From positions 2,046,001 to 2,110,000 of the forward strand of contig NZ_CP013189.1 in NCBI RefSeq assembly GCF_001444425.1: 64,000 bases of DNA, written 5' to 3'. The position numbers and the translations under genes are program-made. The notes below the pieces were generated by a model. That model saw only the letters and a list, made by a program, of their open reading frames with translations. It did no database searches and was not told the DNA's origin. Positions 50,524 to 60,000 of the stretch are shown here, in pieces (the first letter of the stretch is position 1; each line of letters begins with the position of its first letter). Source of the stretch: Pseudohongiella spirulinae (lineage in GTDB: Bacteria > Pseudomonadota > Gammaproteobacteria > Pseudomonadales > Pseudohongiellaceae).

Positions 50524-51124
50524 AAGGCACTCCGCTGTGAAAGCGAAATTCGGTGTCGGGTGATTCAATCAGCGTTTTTTCGATACTGAGAAAATGTTTG
50601 ATGCGATTACTGATATCTACATCCGCATACTGCTGAGCAAGGCCCAGATAATCCTGGTAATGCCGCGCCTCAGAGCGCAGCAGACTTCGATAAAATTTAG
50701 CCAGTTTCTCATCGAGCAGCGGCGCCAGCACTGAAAATCGCTCACAGGAGCGAGCCTCAACAATGGCGCCCACAATCAAGCTATCAATCAGGGCTCCATC
50801 CCGGTCAGTACGCATAGAATCGCGCAGGCCCGCTGCATAACGCGACGGCCCGATGCGCCCATAAGTCACCCCTCGCTCAGCCATGATGCCAACCACCTGC
50901 TCAAAGTGCAGCAGCTCTTCACGTGCCAGTTGTGACATTTTTGTCAGCAGATCAGTGTGCGACACATAACGATACATCAGCGTCATGGCATTGGATGCCG
51001 CCTTTTTCTCACAATTGGCATGATCAATCAATAATAAGGCCTGATTATCCATGGCCCAGTCGAGCCACGCAGCGGGCGTGCGACAAGGCAAAAAATCAAT
51101 CAGTTCCTGCAGTGCTTCATTCAT
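50498..51124 (-). CDS. miaE: tRNA-(ms2io6A)-hydroxylase
   Basis: MiaE hydroxylates ms2i6A37 in tRNA with a non-haem diiron site. The ferritin-like ligands are in LLIDHANCEKKAASNAM, REELLHFEQV, VEARSCERF and SEARHYQDYL. The start is taken at the third of three consecutive ATGs (51124), which has the best spacing to AGGA and overlaps the rmuC stop by 8 bp. It is last in a dapA-bamC-rmuC-miaE run. Confidence 0.93.
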   Translation of the reverse strand: MNEALQELIDFLPCRTPAAWLDWAMDNQALLLIDHANCEKKAASNAMTLMYRYVSHTDLLTKMSQLAREELLHFEQVVGIMAERGVTYGRIGPSRYAAGLRDSMRTDRDGALIDSLIVGAIVEARSCERFSVLAPLLDEKLAKFYRSLLRSEARHYQDYLGLAQQYADVDISNRIKHFLSIEKTLIESPDTEFRFHSGVPFSADTAAI

Positions 51125-52367
51125 CATCATTATCCTGCGCCAGGCGATCTTCATTCAGTTTCTTGCTGGCCCTGGCACCCAGCTTCTTCAATTTTTCAGT
51201 GCGACCGATCAGGTTACCTTTACCGGTCTGTAACTTATTGATCACGCCTTCGTAACTGCGTTGACTGGCATCGAGTTTACGCCCCAGGTCGTCGATATCC
51301 TCGACAAAACCCACAAACTTATCGTACAGCGCACCGGCCTGCCGGGCGATTTCCTGGGCGTTGCGGCTCTGATATTCATAACGCCAGATATTCTGAATAG
51401 TACGCAAGGTTGCCAGCAAAGTTGATGGACTGACCAGCACGATATTGCGGTCGAATGCGTGATTAAACAGCTCATGGTCCTGTTGCAAGGCCAGAGAAAA
51501 CGCCGGTTCCACCGGCATAAACAACAACACAAAATCAAGAGATACCACGCCGGGCAGGTTCTGATAGCGCTTGTCACTGAGTTGCCGGACATGTGTCCTT
51601 ACCGATTGCACGTGCTGCTTCAGCGCGAGATCACGAGCTGGATCATCGTCTGCCGAACAGAATCGCTCATAGGCAGTCAGCGACACTTTGGCATCAATGA
51701 TGATCTGACGGTTATCCGGTAATTGCACAACCACATCCGGTTGACTGCGCAAACGCGACCCGGTGTCTTCTGAGGTGTCATGAAAACTCTGCTGTATCTG
51801 GTATTCACGACCCTCAACCAGCCCTGATGCCTGCAATACCGAGCTGAGAATAAATTCCCCCCACACACCCTGGGTTTTTTGCTCACCACGAAGTGCCCGG
51901 GTCAGATTCACCGCATCTTCGCTGATCTGCGTGTTAAGCTGGTGCAGCTGGCGGATTTCTTTTTCCAGCGCAAATCGCTCTCGTGCCTCGCGGTTGTAAG
52001 CCTCCTCGACACGTTTTTCGAATCCGCTGATTTTTTCCTGCAGAGGTTGCAGAATTTGACTGATGGTTGCCTGATTGTGATCACTCAGACGCCGACTTTT
52101 TTCATTCAGCACATCAGTGGCCAGCATGCGAAACTGTTGGCGCAGCTCCTCGCGACTCTGATTCAGTAACTCAATTTTCTCAACAGTCTGACGCTGCTCT
52201 TCATCAAGGCGGGTTTGCAGTCGGATATTCTGCTCTCGCATCTCACGAATCCGACCGCTACTGCTATAACGACCGAGCAGCGTCGCCAACAGCCCAACAA
52301 CCGCCACTGCCAACAGTGCCGCATACATCGGTACCGACTCTTCAAGCAGCACAGCCGTCAAGGGCAT
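51117..52367 (-). CDS. rmuC: DNA recombination protein RmuC
   Basis: RmuC limits inversions at inverted repeats and has a nuclease-like fold. The 416 residues show an N-terminal membrane helix (about 15-32), a long coiled coil (about 45-150) and the RmuC domain with GVWGEFILSSVLQASGLVEG, PDVVVQLPDNRQIIIDAKVS and GVVSLDFVLLFMPVEPAF. It is noteworthy in a genome rich in palindromes. It starts 7 bp after bamC. Confidence 0.94.
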   Translation of the reverse strand: MPLTAVLLEESVPMYAALLAVAVVGLLATLLGRYSSSGRIREMREQNIRLQTRLDEEQRQTVEKIELLNQSREELRQQFRMLATDVLNEKSRRLSDHNQATISQILQPLQEKISGFEKRVEEAYNREARERFALEKEIRQLHQLNTQISEDAVNLTRALRGEQKTQGVWGEFILSSVLQASGLVEGREYQIQQSFHDTSEDTGSRLRSQPDVVVQLPDNRQIIIDAKVSLTAYERFCSADDDPARDLALKQHVQSVRTHVRQLSDKRYQNLPGVVSLDFVLLFMPVEPAFSLALQQDHELFNHAFDRNIVLVSPSTLLATLRTIQNIWRYEYQSRNAQEIARQAGALYDKFVGFVEDIDDLGRKLDASQRSYEGVINKLQTGKGNLIGRTEKLKKLGARASKKLNEDRLAQDNDDE

Positions 52368-52374
52368 GGGTGGC

Positions 52375-53457
52375 TCAGATCAGATTATCGTTAATTGTGC
52401 GAATCAGCAGGTCTTGCTGGTACGGAGCAGGCGCCCCTTCAGCAATTTCGGCACGAACAGTAATAAGCCCACCGCTCTCATCGAGAGTCAACACAAACTC
52501 CCGCAGCTCCGCCTCATCACGGTCACGTGTGAACAGTCTGGCCAAAAATCCGGGTTCATCCTGCCCCTCATCACCCGAGAACTGCAACCGGAATCGAGCC
52601 GCATCGCGGTCTGCTTCCAGCACTACTATTTCCGCATTGTTTATTGCCTGATTGATCTGACTCCAGGCTCTCTCGAAATCCACGCTCAGCAGTAATCGTG
52701 TATCACCGGCGCGGCTGGCATCCAGCCTTGCCTTGCCTTGCACTGCAATGCTGCCAGCCAGCATGGACACGGAAGAGGCACGGTAGATGTCAGTGCGGTC
52801 AGCCAGATACACAGAGATGGACGCAAGCACAGCCGTTTCACGTTCCAGACTTTGAGATTCCGCTGGCCAGGCGACGGGCATGCCATCCGGCGTGGCACCG
52901 GAGTCACTGACATGACGCACATAGATCTCAGAGTTACCGGCATGCAGGCCAGGTTCAATGCGTACCTGGTAACGGTGACGCTGCTCACCGCCTTCCACGG
53001 GAATCCAGCCGGTTTCCATCACACCGTTCACAGGATCTTCACCGGCCAGGGTTATACCTTCTGTGATCCAGTAGTCACGCAATGGTGGCCATACCTGCCC
53101 CGGGGTCGCACCGATGACAATCCATGCTCGCTCGCCAAAGCGCTGAATCACAACGCCTTCACGTACGCGGGTGTCGATGGGTTTGGGGGCCGGGGGGATG
53201 ACGTACATTTCACGCTCACCGGGCGATTCGGGCGGAATATAATACAGCTCGTCAATGGTAAAGCTATCCAGCTCCTGTGGAATCGTCATGGGCGGAGAGA
53301 TACGCGCCTCCAGATATTCGCCCTGCCGGTCACGCAACCAGCCGTCTTCGCCGCCTATACCCAGCCAGGAGCAGGCCGGGAATGACAGAGAGAAAAGAGC
53401 AATGCAGCACACTCTGGCGACAGTGCGGATATTCGTATTCCGGGCTTCAAACAGCAT
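52375..53457 (-). CDS. bamC: outer membrane protein assembly lipoprotein BamC
   Basis: BamC is a lipoprotein of the beta-barrel assembly machine. The signal ends in lipobox FPAC (C29). The unstructured lasso segment DGWLRDRQGEYLEARISPPM (the part that binds BamD) follows directly, and two helix-grip domains fill the rest. It sits right after dapA with 17 bp between, the conserved dapA-bamC order. Confidence 0.92.
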   Translation of the reverse strand: MLFEARNTNIRTVARVCCIALFSLSFPACSWLGIGGEDGWLRDRQGEYLEARISPPMTIPQELDSFTIDELYYIPPESPGEREMYVIPPAPKPIDTRVREGVVIQRFGERAWIVIGATPGQVWPPLRDYWITEGITLAGEDPVNGVMETGWIPVEGGEQRHRYQVRIEPGLHAGNSEIYVRHVSDSGATPDGMPVAWPAESQSLERETAVLASISVYLADRTDIYRASSVSMLAGSIAVQGKARLDASRAGDTRLLLSVDFERAWSQINQAINNAEIVVLEADRDAARFRLQFSGDEGQDEPGFLARLFTRDRDEAELREFVLTLDESGGLITVRAEIAEGAPAPYQQDLLIRTINDNLI

Positions 53458-53474
53458 TTTCGGGACCTTAATAA

Positions 53475-54350
53475 TTAATCGAGACCGGCATGGCGCAGCG
53501 CTTCACGCAGCGGAATATGGTACGCCTTGTTCAGTGTAACCAGCGGCAGCCGGATACCACTTTGAATATAACCCATTTCGGCCAGAGCCCATTTCACAGG
53601 AATCGGATTGGCTTCCAGGAACAGAGCATTATGCAGACCGGCCAGTCGGGCGTTAAGCAGACTGGCCTTTTCATATTCGCCGGCCAGCGCCAGGCGGCAC
53701 ATCTCGTGCATCTGCGCCGGGGCAACGTTGGCCGTGACCGAGATATTGCCCTTGGCACCGGCCAGAATCAAATCCAGCGCCGTGGCGTCATCACCGCTAT
53801 AAATGGCAATACGCTCAGCACACAGGGTGATTACCTGTTGGCCGCGATCCAGGTCGCCGGTCGCCTCTTTAATACCGATAATATTGTCGACATCAGCCAG
53901 CCTGGAGACAGTCTCCGGCAGCATGTCGCAACCGGTTCGTGACGGAACATTGTAGAGAATCTGGGGAATATCCACTTCTTCGGCAATCTTTTTGAAGTGC
54001 TGATACAGGCCTTCCTGGCTGGGGCGATTGTAATAAGGCGTCACCAGCAAACAGGCATCAGCTCCAGTTTCCCTGGCCGCTTTTGTGTAATAAATTGCCT
54101 CACTGGTGGAGTTGGAACCAGTGCCGGCTATCACAGGGATGCGCCCTTTTACCGTTTTGATGGCACGCGCTATGACATCGACGTGCTCATCAGCGGTCAG
54201 TGTCGGTGATTCACCTGTTGTACCCACCACCACAACGGCGTCTGTGCCGCTTTCAACGTGCCATTCCAGCAAGCGGTCAAACGCTTCGAAATCGATATCG
54301 CCGTTCGGAAACATCGGCGTAACAATGGCAACAATACTGCCCTGGATCAT
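53475..54350 (-). CDS. dapA: 4-hydroxy-tetrahydrodipicolinate synthase
   Basis: DapA condenses pyruvate with aspartate semialdehyde in lysine and peptidoglycan-precursor synthesis. Its 291 residues have GTTGESPTL near residue 44, the Schiff-base lysine in IGIKEATGDL near 161 and the tyrosine in YNVPSRTG near 133. It heads the dapA-bamC-rmuC-miaE group. Confidence 0.97.
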   Translation of the reverse strand: MIQGSIVAIVTPMFPNGDIDFEAFDRLLEWHVESGTDAVVVVGTTGESPTLTADEHVDVIARAIKTVKGRIPVIAGTGSNSTSEAIYYTKAARETGADACLLVTPYYNRPSQEGLYQHFKKIAEEVDIPQILYNVPSRTGCDMLPETVSRLADVDNIIGIKEATGDLDRGQQVITLCAERIAIYSGDDATALDLILAGAKGNISVTANVAPAQMHEMCRLALAGEYEKASLLNARLAGLHNALFLEANPIPVKWALAEMGYIQSGIRLPLVTLNKAYHIPLREALRHAGLD

Positions 54351-54465
54351 GCAAAAACCTCAACTTTTATGGGTCTGGCTCAGGGAGCAGACTCTAACAC
54401 ACTGCACCATATAGACAAAAACCCGAATGACACGTACCACGGTGCCCGCCTGACTGGTGGACGAT

Positions 54466-55548
54466 TTATTTCAGCAGGGTTTGATCGCCTGGCCCCGGAT
54501 GCGAGGGCCAGGCGTTCAGAATGGCCTTGATCAGGGTCGCCAGCGGAATTGCAAAAAACACCCCCGCCAGCCCCCACAGACCGCCAAAAACCAGCACCGC
54601 GGCGATAATTGCCACCGGATGCAGATTAACCGTCTCAGAGAAGATGATCGGTACCAATAAATTGGCATCCAGCAGCTGAATAACCGTGTAGACAGCCAGG
54701 ACGGTAAAAAATTCACTGCCAAAACCCCACTGCACGTAGGCAACCGCCATCACCGGAATCACCACCACGGCCACGCCGATAAACGGCACAATGACAGACA
54801 GACCCATCAATACCGCCAGCAACAACGTATAATTCATTCCCAGAATCGTGAAGGCAATGTAGCTGACACCCGCCAGAATCAGGATCTCCAGCGACTTGCC
54901 GCGCACGTAATTGGCCACCTGCTCATCCATTTCAAGCCAGATCTTGCGCATCAGCGGTCTATGCCGGGGCAACAGCCCTGCGACCCAGTCAACCAGCGTC
55001 TTTTTGTCCTTCATCATGAAAAACACCAGCACCGGCACCAGGATCACAAAGATAATCCAGGAGAATATATTGGGAAGACTGGAGATGGAGTAAGACAGAA
55101 TGTACTGACCAAACAGGGCGAGCTCGCCACGCAGACTGCGGATGAAATCCTGGACCTGCTGCTCGCTCATCAATTCCGGATAGTTCTCCGGCAGCACCAT
55201 CAGCAGTGCCTGCCCTTCGCTGATCAGACGCGGCAACTCATTGATAAGTCGCGCCAACTGCCCCCAGGCTTGTGGCAGCACCAACAGCAGCAGGGCCATG
55301 AATCCACTGATAAACAGGGTATAGACCAGTACCACTGCCAGCAGATAAGACAATCCCAGTCGTAGTAGAGAATTCACCATTCCCTGCAACAGGTAGGCAA
55401 TTATCAGGGCGACGATTAATGGCGCTATATAAGTGCCAATAGTCCACAGCACCAAAAGCGCAGAGATCAGAATCAAGGTAAAGATGACTGATTCTTCATC
55501 ATGGAAATAGCGATCCAGGAAACTTCTGAAAAAATTTCGCACTCGCAT
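54466..55548 (-). CDS. AI-2E family (PerM-like) membrane protein
   Basis: The 360-residue protein has about eight membrane segments and the family blocks MVNSLLRLGLSYLLAVVLVY, YVRGKSLEILILAGVSY and IPLATLIKAIL. The family includes the TqsA autoinducer exporter and Na+/H+ antiporters, so the substrate is open. It is followed 6 bp upstream (in transcription) by a TusA-like gene. Confidence 0.88.
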   Translation of the reverse strand: MRVRNFFRSFLDRYFHDEESVIFTLILISALLVLWTIGTYIAPLIVALIIAYLLQGMVNSLLRLGLSYLLAVVLVYTLFISGFMALLLLVLPQAWGQLARLINELPRLISEGQALLMVLPENYPELMSEQQVQDFIRSLRGELALFGQYILSYSISSLPNIFSWIIFVILVPVLVFFMMKDKKTLVDWVAGLLPRHRPLMRKIWLEMDEQVANYVRGKSLEILILAGVSYIAFTILGMNYTLLLAVLMGLSVIVPFIGVAVVVIPVMAVAYVQWGFGSEFFTVLAVYTVIQLLDANLLVPIIFSETVNLHPVAIIAAVLVFGGLWGLAGVFFAIPLATLIKAILNAWPSHPGPGDQTLLK

Positions 55549-55554
55549 CAGTGG

Positions 55555-55788
55555 TCAGCCTTTCTGTATCCAGTAACAATAGGAGGCATCCTGCTTTTCG
55601 AATGCAATAATTTTATGACGGCTTTGTTGCACGAAGGCGAAAAAATCCCGCTCTGAAGCCGGATCTGTCGCCGTGACCATTAAAATTTGCTCTGGCTGCA
55701 GCGAATTCAGCGCCAACTTGGCCTTCAACAAAGGCATGGGGCACTGGAGTCCGCTGACATCCAGTTCATGATCGGCATTATTTTCCAT
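55555..55788 (-). CDS. TusA-family sulfur carrier protein
   Basis: The 77-residue protein has the TusA signature CPMPLLKAK with the sulfur-carrying cysteine at residue 16, preceded by LDVSGLQ. TusA-type proteins relay persulfide sulfur for tRNA thiolation and cofactors; several paralogues exist, so the exact role is unclear. It is divergent from bepA, 74 bp away, and just ahead of the AI-2E gene. Confidence 0.9.
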   Translation of the reverse strand: MENNADHELDVSGLQCPMPLLKAKLALNSLQPEQILMVTATDPASERDFFAFVQQSRHKIIAFEKQDASYCYWIQKG

Positions 55789-55862
55789 CGGCGCATTTTA
55801 TCAAGCATTGCAAAGCTGTGCATAGCGCAGCCTGCGGAATTATTTGTGCTAATATCGGTCTT

Positions 55863-57332
55863 ATGAGCATGATGCGTAGTCTTCTTAAAGTCAGCGTGAT
55901 GGCCGCCAGTATAGCGGCTCTCAGCCATAGCCCGGCAGCTTTGCCACAGAGCCAGTTACCCTCGTTGGGAGACAGGATATCCGGTATTTTCTCCCTTGAT
56001 GAGGAGTACAAACTGGGCCGCGACTTTTTGCGCTCTGTCAGGCGCACCACGCCCACCATATCAGACCCTCTGATCAATGACTATGTTGTTAATTTTACTC
56101 ACAACCTGGCGATGCACAGCGACCTGCAGGACTACCGGTTGGCTTTTATTGTCATAGACAGTCCGGCCCTTAACGCCTTTGCGACCCCCGGCGGAGTGAT
56201 TGGTGTCAATGGCGGGCTGTTCCTTAACGCACATACTGAAGGCGAGTTCGCTTCTGTCATGGCGCACGAAATTGCCCACGTCAGCCAGCGACACTTTGCC
56301 CGCAGCGTGGAAGACGCCCAGCGACGGCGCATTCCGGAACTGGCGACATTGCTGGCCAGCGTGGTGCTGATGGGCACCGGCAGCAGCGCCGGCCCGGCCG
56401 CCGTCATGGCCGCACAGGGACGATCAATCGAAAATCAACTGCGTTTTTCCAGGCAAAATGAATCGGAAGCAGACCGTATTGGACTGCGCACTATGGTGGC
56501 TGCCGGTTATGACCCGGCTGACATGGCCAGACTGTTTGAGCGCCTCATGGACATCAGCCGATTCACCAGTCGCCCGCCGGAGTTCCTGCTCAGCCACCCG
56601 GTCACAGAGACCCGTATTGCCGATGCGCGCAGTCGCGCAGGCCGCATTCCCTATCGCAATACCGGTCAGAGTGATTCCCTGGAATACCAGTTAATGCGAG
56701 CACGGATAGAAGTCCATTACGCCAGCGACAACAGCGCCGCGGTGACAGACTTCACCACCCGGCTGAGCGACAGCCGCACCGACCAGCAGCGCACGACCAA
56801 CACCTACGGCCTGGCGCTTGCTCACCTGGCTGCGGAACAATATGACCTGGCACTGCAGAGAATTGACAGCCTGTTGGCAAGCGACCCCAATCGCATTACC
56901 TACGTCGTGACGCGTGCTGATATTCTGATTGCACAGGGCAGCGCCCAGCAGGCGCTGGACTATCTGGACCGCCATCTGCGAATCAACCCCAGCAATCACC
57001 CGCTGACCATGACACATGTTGACGCTCTGATTGCCCAGCGTAATTATACCGAAGCCGCCCGGGTTCTGGAGCGCCACGCAGTGAGTCGGCCGGATGATCA
57101 CGACCTGTGGTATCTGATAGCGGAAACCCAGGGACAGGTCGGTGATATCAGCAAAGTACACCAGGCACGGGCTGAGTATTTCATTCTGGTCGGTGACTTC
57201 CGCAGCGCACGTGAGCAACTGAACTACGCGCTGCGTATTGAAAATTCACGAGAAGGTAATATTCCACTGATCAGCCGGCTGCGCCAGCGCATGACCGAGG
57301 TTGAACAAATGCAGCGGGAAACCCAGGGCTGA
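55863..57332 (+). CDS. bepA: BepA-type periplasmic M48 metalloprotease with TPR domain
   Basis: BepA (YfgC) assists and degrades stalled outer membrane proteins such as LptD at the BAM complex. The protein has a signal peptide, the zinc motif HEIAH near residue 136 (VMAHEIAHVSQRHFARS) and the third ligand in RQNESEADRIG. TPR-like repeats occupy the C-terminal half (LALAHLAAEQYDLALQRID, AEYFILVGDFRSAREQLNYA). The ATG at 55863 gives 489 residues; the frame is open from 55818. Confidence 0.93.
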   Translation: MSMMRSLLKVSVMAASIAALSHSPAALPQSQLPSLGDRISGIFSLDEEYKLGRDFLRSVRRTTPTISDPLINDYVVNFTHNLAMHSDLQDYRLAFIVIDSPALNAFATPGGVIGVNGGLFLNAHTEGEFASVMAHEIAHVSQRHFARSVEDAQRRRIPELATLLASVVLMGTGSSAGPAAVMAAQGRSIENQLRFSRQNESEADRIGLRTMVAAGYDPADMARLFERLMDISRFTSRPPEFLLSHPVTETRIADARSRAGRIPYRNTGQSDSLEYQLMRARIEVHYASDNSAAVTDFTTRLSDSRTDQQRTTNTYGLALAHLAAEQYDLALQRIDSLLASDPNRITYVVTRADILIAQGSAQQALDYLDRHLRINPSNHPLTMTHVDALIAQRNYTEAARVLERHAVSRPDDHDLWYLIAETQGQVGDISKVHQARAEYFILVGDFRSAREQLNYALRIENSREGNIPLISRLRQRMTEVEQMQRETQG

Positions 57333-57401
57333 CAATTCTCACCAGCAAAAAACCGGTCTTAAAATCACGCAAGCAGGAAGAGCACTCTGCCGCAACAATT
57401 A

Positions 57402-58487
57402 TCAGGCTTTGCCCTGCACCTTCAGCTTGTGTTGAGCGGAGAAATCCAACATACGCTGCAGAGGAATCATGGCTTTTTTTGCCAACTCCGCCTCCACTCT
57501 CACCTCATTGCTGCCGTCACGCAGTGACTCATACATCGCCTGCAGGGAATTCATACCCATCCACGGACAGCTTGCGCAGCTTCGGCAGGTTGCATCCTTG
57601 CCTGCCGTTGGTGCAATGATGAATGTCTTTTCAGGCGCCAGTTGCTGCATTTTGTAAAAAATACCCTGATCAGTCGCCACAATAAACGTCTGATCCGGCA
57701 GATCACAGGCTGCTTTAATAAGCTGGCTGGTGGAACCAATCACATCAGCCATGCTTAACACCGATGCCGGCGACTCTGGATGTGCAAGAATTTTGGCGTC
57801 CGGGTACAGCGTTTTCATGTCGAACAGACCCTTGGCCTTGAACTCTTCGTGCACAATGCAGGCGGCGTTCCAGAGCAACATGTCAGCGCCGGTTTTCTCC
57901 TGAATGTAATGCCCCAGGTGGCGATCAGGTGCCCACAGTATTTTTTCGCCTTTCGCTTTCAGGTGCTCAATCACATCCAGTGCGATACTGGATGTCACTA
58001 CCCAGTCAGCACGCGCCTTCACAGCCGCCGATGTATTGGCGTAGACCACCACGGTGCGATCCGAATGCTGATCACAGAAAGGCGCAAACTCTTCGATCGG
58101 ACAGGCTATATCCAGCGAGCAGGTCGCTTCAACAGTGGGCATCAGCACGGTTTTTTCCGGACTCAGAATGCTGGCTGTCTCACCCATAAAACGAACGCCG
58201 GCAACTACCAGCACCTGCGCATTGCAGTCACGCCCGAAACGCGCCATTTCCAGCGAGTCGGCCACAATGCCACCTGTTTCTTCGGCCAGGGACTGCAACT
58301 CAGGATCGGTGTAATAATGAGCAACCAGCACTGCGTTTTTTTCTTTCAGCAGTTTTTTGATTGCATGACGGTATTGGTCGCGCTCAGAGGAAGCGAGCTC
58401 GGTTTTGTCGGGCAGGTTTGCCAGATATTCTCTGACCAGCAGAGTATCCGACATCAACTTGTCATCTGGCGCTGAGGATTGAGTCAT
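57402..58487 (-). CDS. nadA: quinolinate synthase A
   Basis: NadA makes quinolinate from iminoaspartate and dihydroxyacetone phosphate for NAD. It uses a 4Fe-4S cluster; candidate ligand cysteines are in [22 protein letters not shown] and [11 protein letters not shown]. It is 361 residues long. The tRNA-Lys 3' fragment that marks the prophage boundary ends 20 bp upstream of its start. In E. coli nadA also lies beside tRNA-Lys genes, so this was probably the ancestral arrangement. Confidence 0.96.
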   Translation of the reverse strand: MTQSSAPDDKLMSDTLLVREYLANLPDKTELASSERDQYRHAIKKLLKEKNAVLVAHYYTDPELQSLAEETGGIVADSLEMARFGRDCNAQVLVVAGVRFMGETASILSPEKTVLMPTVEATCSLDIACPIEEFAPFCDQHSDRTVVVYANTSAAVKARADWVVTSSIALDVIEHLKAKGEKILWAPDRHLGHYIQEKTGADMLLWNAACIVHEEFKAKGLFDMKTLYPDAKILAHPESPASVLSMADVIGSTSQLIKAACDLPDQTFIVATDQGIFYKMQQLAPEKTFIIAPTAGKDATCRSCASCPWMGMNSLQAMYESLRDGSNEVRVEAELAKKAMIPLQRMLDFSAQHKLKVQGKA

Positions 58488-58506
58488 AATACTTGCACAG
58501 ATGAAA

Positions 58507-58551
58507 TGGTGGGGCGTGATGGATTCGAACCATCGACCAATTGGTTAAAAG
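58507..58551 (-). other. tRNA-Lys 3' half: prophage attachment site
   Basis: Read on the minus strand, this is the tRNA-Lys 3' half from the TTT anticodon loop through the anticodon-stem 3' side, T-arm (GATGG-TTCGAAT-CCATC) and acceptor ACGCCCC plus ACCA. Beyond about 58551 the sequence stops matching a tRNA: the expected stem partner is mispaired and no D-arm follows. This is the usual footprint of a tyrosine-integrase att core. The restored full tRNA should lie at the far prophage end, outside the window. Confidence 0.82.
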
Positions 58552-58644
58552 GCAACTGCATTTTGCTCACTTATCAAATAGTTGGGTGCCATCTTTTTCC
58601 GGCAAAGTGCCGAAAACACCCCTGTAATATCAAGATAATAGCAT

Positions 58645-59715
58645 TTATTTTTCCGGAGATCGACCGCGCTCAGCTGGCACAAAAACCACCCCACCCAGCA
58701 CACTCTCACGCAGCCCCAGCGTATCCGCATGACTGGCATGCGCCACCCAGCTCTGCACGGTCTGACGCACCAGCTCCAGGCTAACACTGCCCTCGGCATA
58801 CTGCCGCTGCAGGCGCTTCAAACTACGCTTAATCCGCCGAATCGAATCTTTACGCAGCCGCCGGTGTGTCGGCCAAATGTGATACCCCAGAAAGTTCAGC
58901 CCCCGCCCATGCCGGGTGGCCACCGGGAACACCTGTGTTTTGTCATTGGTGGTCAACCTTAGGCTGTCCCACAGAAACTGCTCCAGTACGCGCCTGGCAT
59001 CGTGCAGCCAGGCTTTGTCGTGGTGGACGATGACAAAATCGTCCATGTAGCGCACATAGTGCCGAGCCTTGACCTGGTGTTTTGCGTACAGGTCCAGCTC
59101 ATGCAGGTACACATTGGCCCAGAGCTGGCTGGTCAGGTTGCCGATGGGCAGGCCTTTGGGTGCCAGTGTTGCCGGGTGAATGCCGCTGTCGATGATGCCT
59201 GCGCACAGCTCATAGGTGCGGTTACAGCGGATCTTGCGTCGTAAAATGGCTTTCAGCACGCCGTGATCCACGCTGGCAAAATATTTGCTGACATCGGCCT
59301 TGAGCACATACAGATGACCATGCTCGCGCTGCACCTTTCTGAGCATGCGCTGGACGGCATCTGCGCCTCTGTGCATACCTCTGCCGGTTCGGCAGGCATA
59401 GCTGTGGTGGATAAAGCACGGATCCCATAGCGGCTCAAGCTGGCTGACCAGGCTGTGCTGCACCACGCGGTCGCGGTATGGGACCGAGGCAATCTCGCGC
59501 TTTTTCGGTTCGAACACATGAAACCGGTGATATTTGCCGGTTTTGTATTCACCCCAGATCAGCTCGTTCTGGAGCTGAATCAGGTTGCCCTCCAGATCCT
59601 GCTCAAAGTGCTGCACGGCCGGGCGGCCTCGCTTGCCCAGCCTGGCCTTCAGGTGCCCGCGATACAGGCTCTCAAAATCATAAACGGCCGGGAACATTCC
59701 GTTGTGGCTTTTCAT
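58645..59715 (-). CDS. DGR reverse transcriptase
   Basis: This retron/DGR-class reverse transcriptase of 356 residues copies the template-repeat RNA into cDNA with errors at adenines. Motifs in order: KADVSKYFASVDH (first catalytic Asp near 141), GLPIGNLTSQLWANVYLHEL near 188-207 and the catalytic YMDD at 223-226. The GLPIGNLTSQ motif is characteristic of DGR enzymes, where group II intron enzymes have a QG at this position. There is no maturase or endonuclease domain. The ATG at 59715, with GGAG upstream, is preferred over the GTG at 59721. It is the last gene of the cassette. Confidence 0.96.
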   Translation of the reverse strand: MKSHNGMFPAVYDFESLYRGHLKARLGKRGRPAVQHFEQDLEGNLIQLQNELIWGEYKTGKYHRFHVFEPKKREIASVPYRDRVVQHSLVSQLEPLWDPCFIHHSYACRTGRGMHRGADAVQRMLRKVQREHGHLYVLKADVSKYFASVDHGVLKAILRRKIRCNRTYELCAGIIDSGIHPATLAPKGLPIGNLTSQLWANVYLHELDLYAKHQVKARHYVRYMDDFVIVHHDKAWLHDARRVLEQFLWDSLRLTTNDKTQVFPVATRHGRGLNFLGYHIWPTHRRLRKDSIRRIKRSLKRLQRQYAEGSVSLELVRQTVQSWVAHASHADTLGLRESVLGGVVFVPAERGRSPEK

Positions 59716-59885
59716 AAACACTCCGTGTCTAAAAAGGCGGCAGGGCTGAACGGTGGGTGCAACATGGCACTTACTGGAACAGCCTGCCTGTTAAGTTTTT
59801 CGGCATCTGCCGGGGAGCATGCGTCCTTTTGAGAGAGGTACTGACTTAAAGCCACGTGGGCTTTGAGTTTCTGACACATCTCAAG
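59716..59885 (-). ncRNA. DGR RNA spacer between template repeat and reverse transcriptase
   Basis: About 170 bases separate the template repeat from the reverse transcriptase start. In the Bordetella phage DGR the equivalent spacer is part of the structured RNA needed for priming of cDNA synthesis. Here the same position and similar length suggest the same role. The boundaries are inferred, not seen. Confidence 0.5.
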
Positions 59886-59999
59886 AGCGGGCCGCGCGCC
59901 GATATTCGTGTTCGAATTCGACCGCTCATTGTTGAGATTGAGCGCGAACACGCCGGCGATCGAACCGTTGTTCCAGTTGCCACCGCGACGCGAGACGCG
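59886..59999 (-). repeat. DGR template repeat (TR)
   Basis: This 114-bp sequence aligns without gaps, at an offset of 575, to the end of the variable protein gene (60461-60574). Read on the minus strand it is rich in AAC/AAT codons at the diversified sites, translating as GGNWNNGS, ALNLNNERSNSNTNIG and GARPA. It starts one base after the avd stop. Its 3' end is the GC-only block GGCGCGCGGCCCGCT, which corresponds to the initiation-of-mutagenic-homing region. Confidence 0.96.
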
Positions 60000-60000
60000 T

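Noticed and set aside
58479-58784. 101-codon plus-strand frame over the attachment site
   Set aside because: Its first part is a translation of the tRNA-Lys fragment, and the rest is antisense to the reverse transcriptase gene end.
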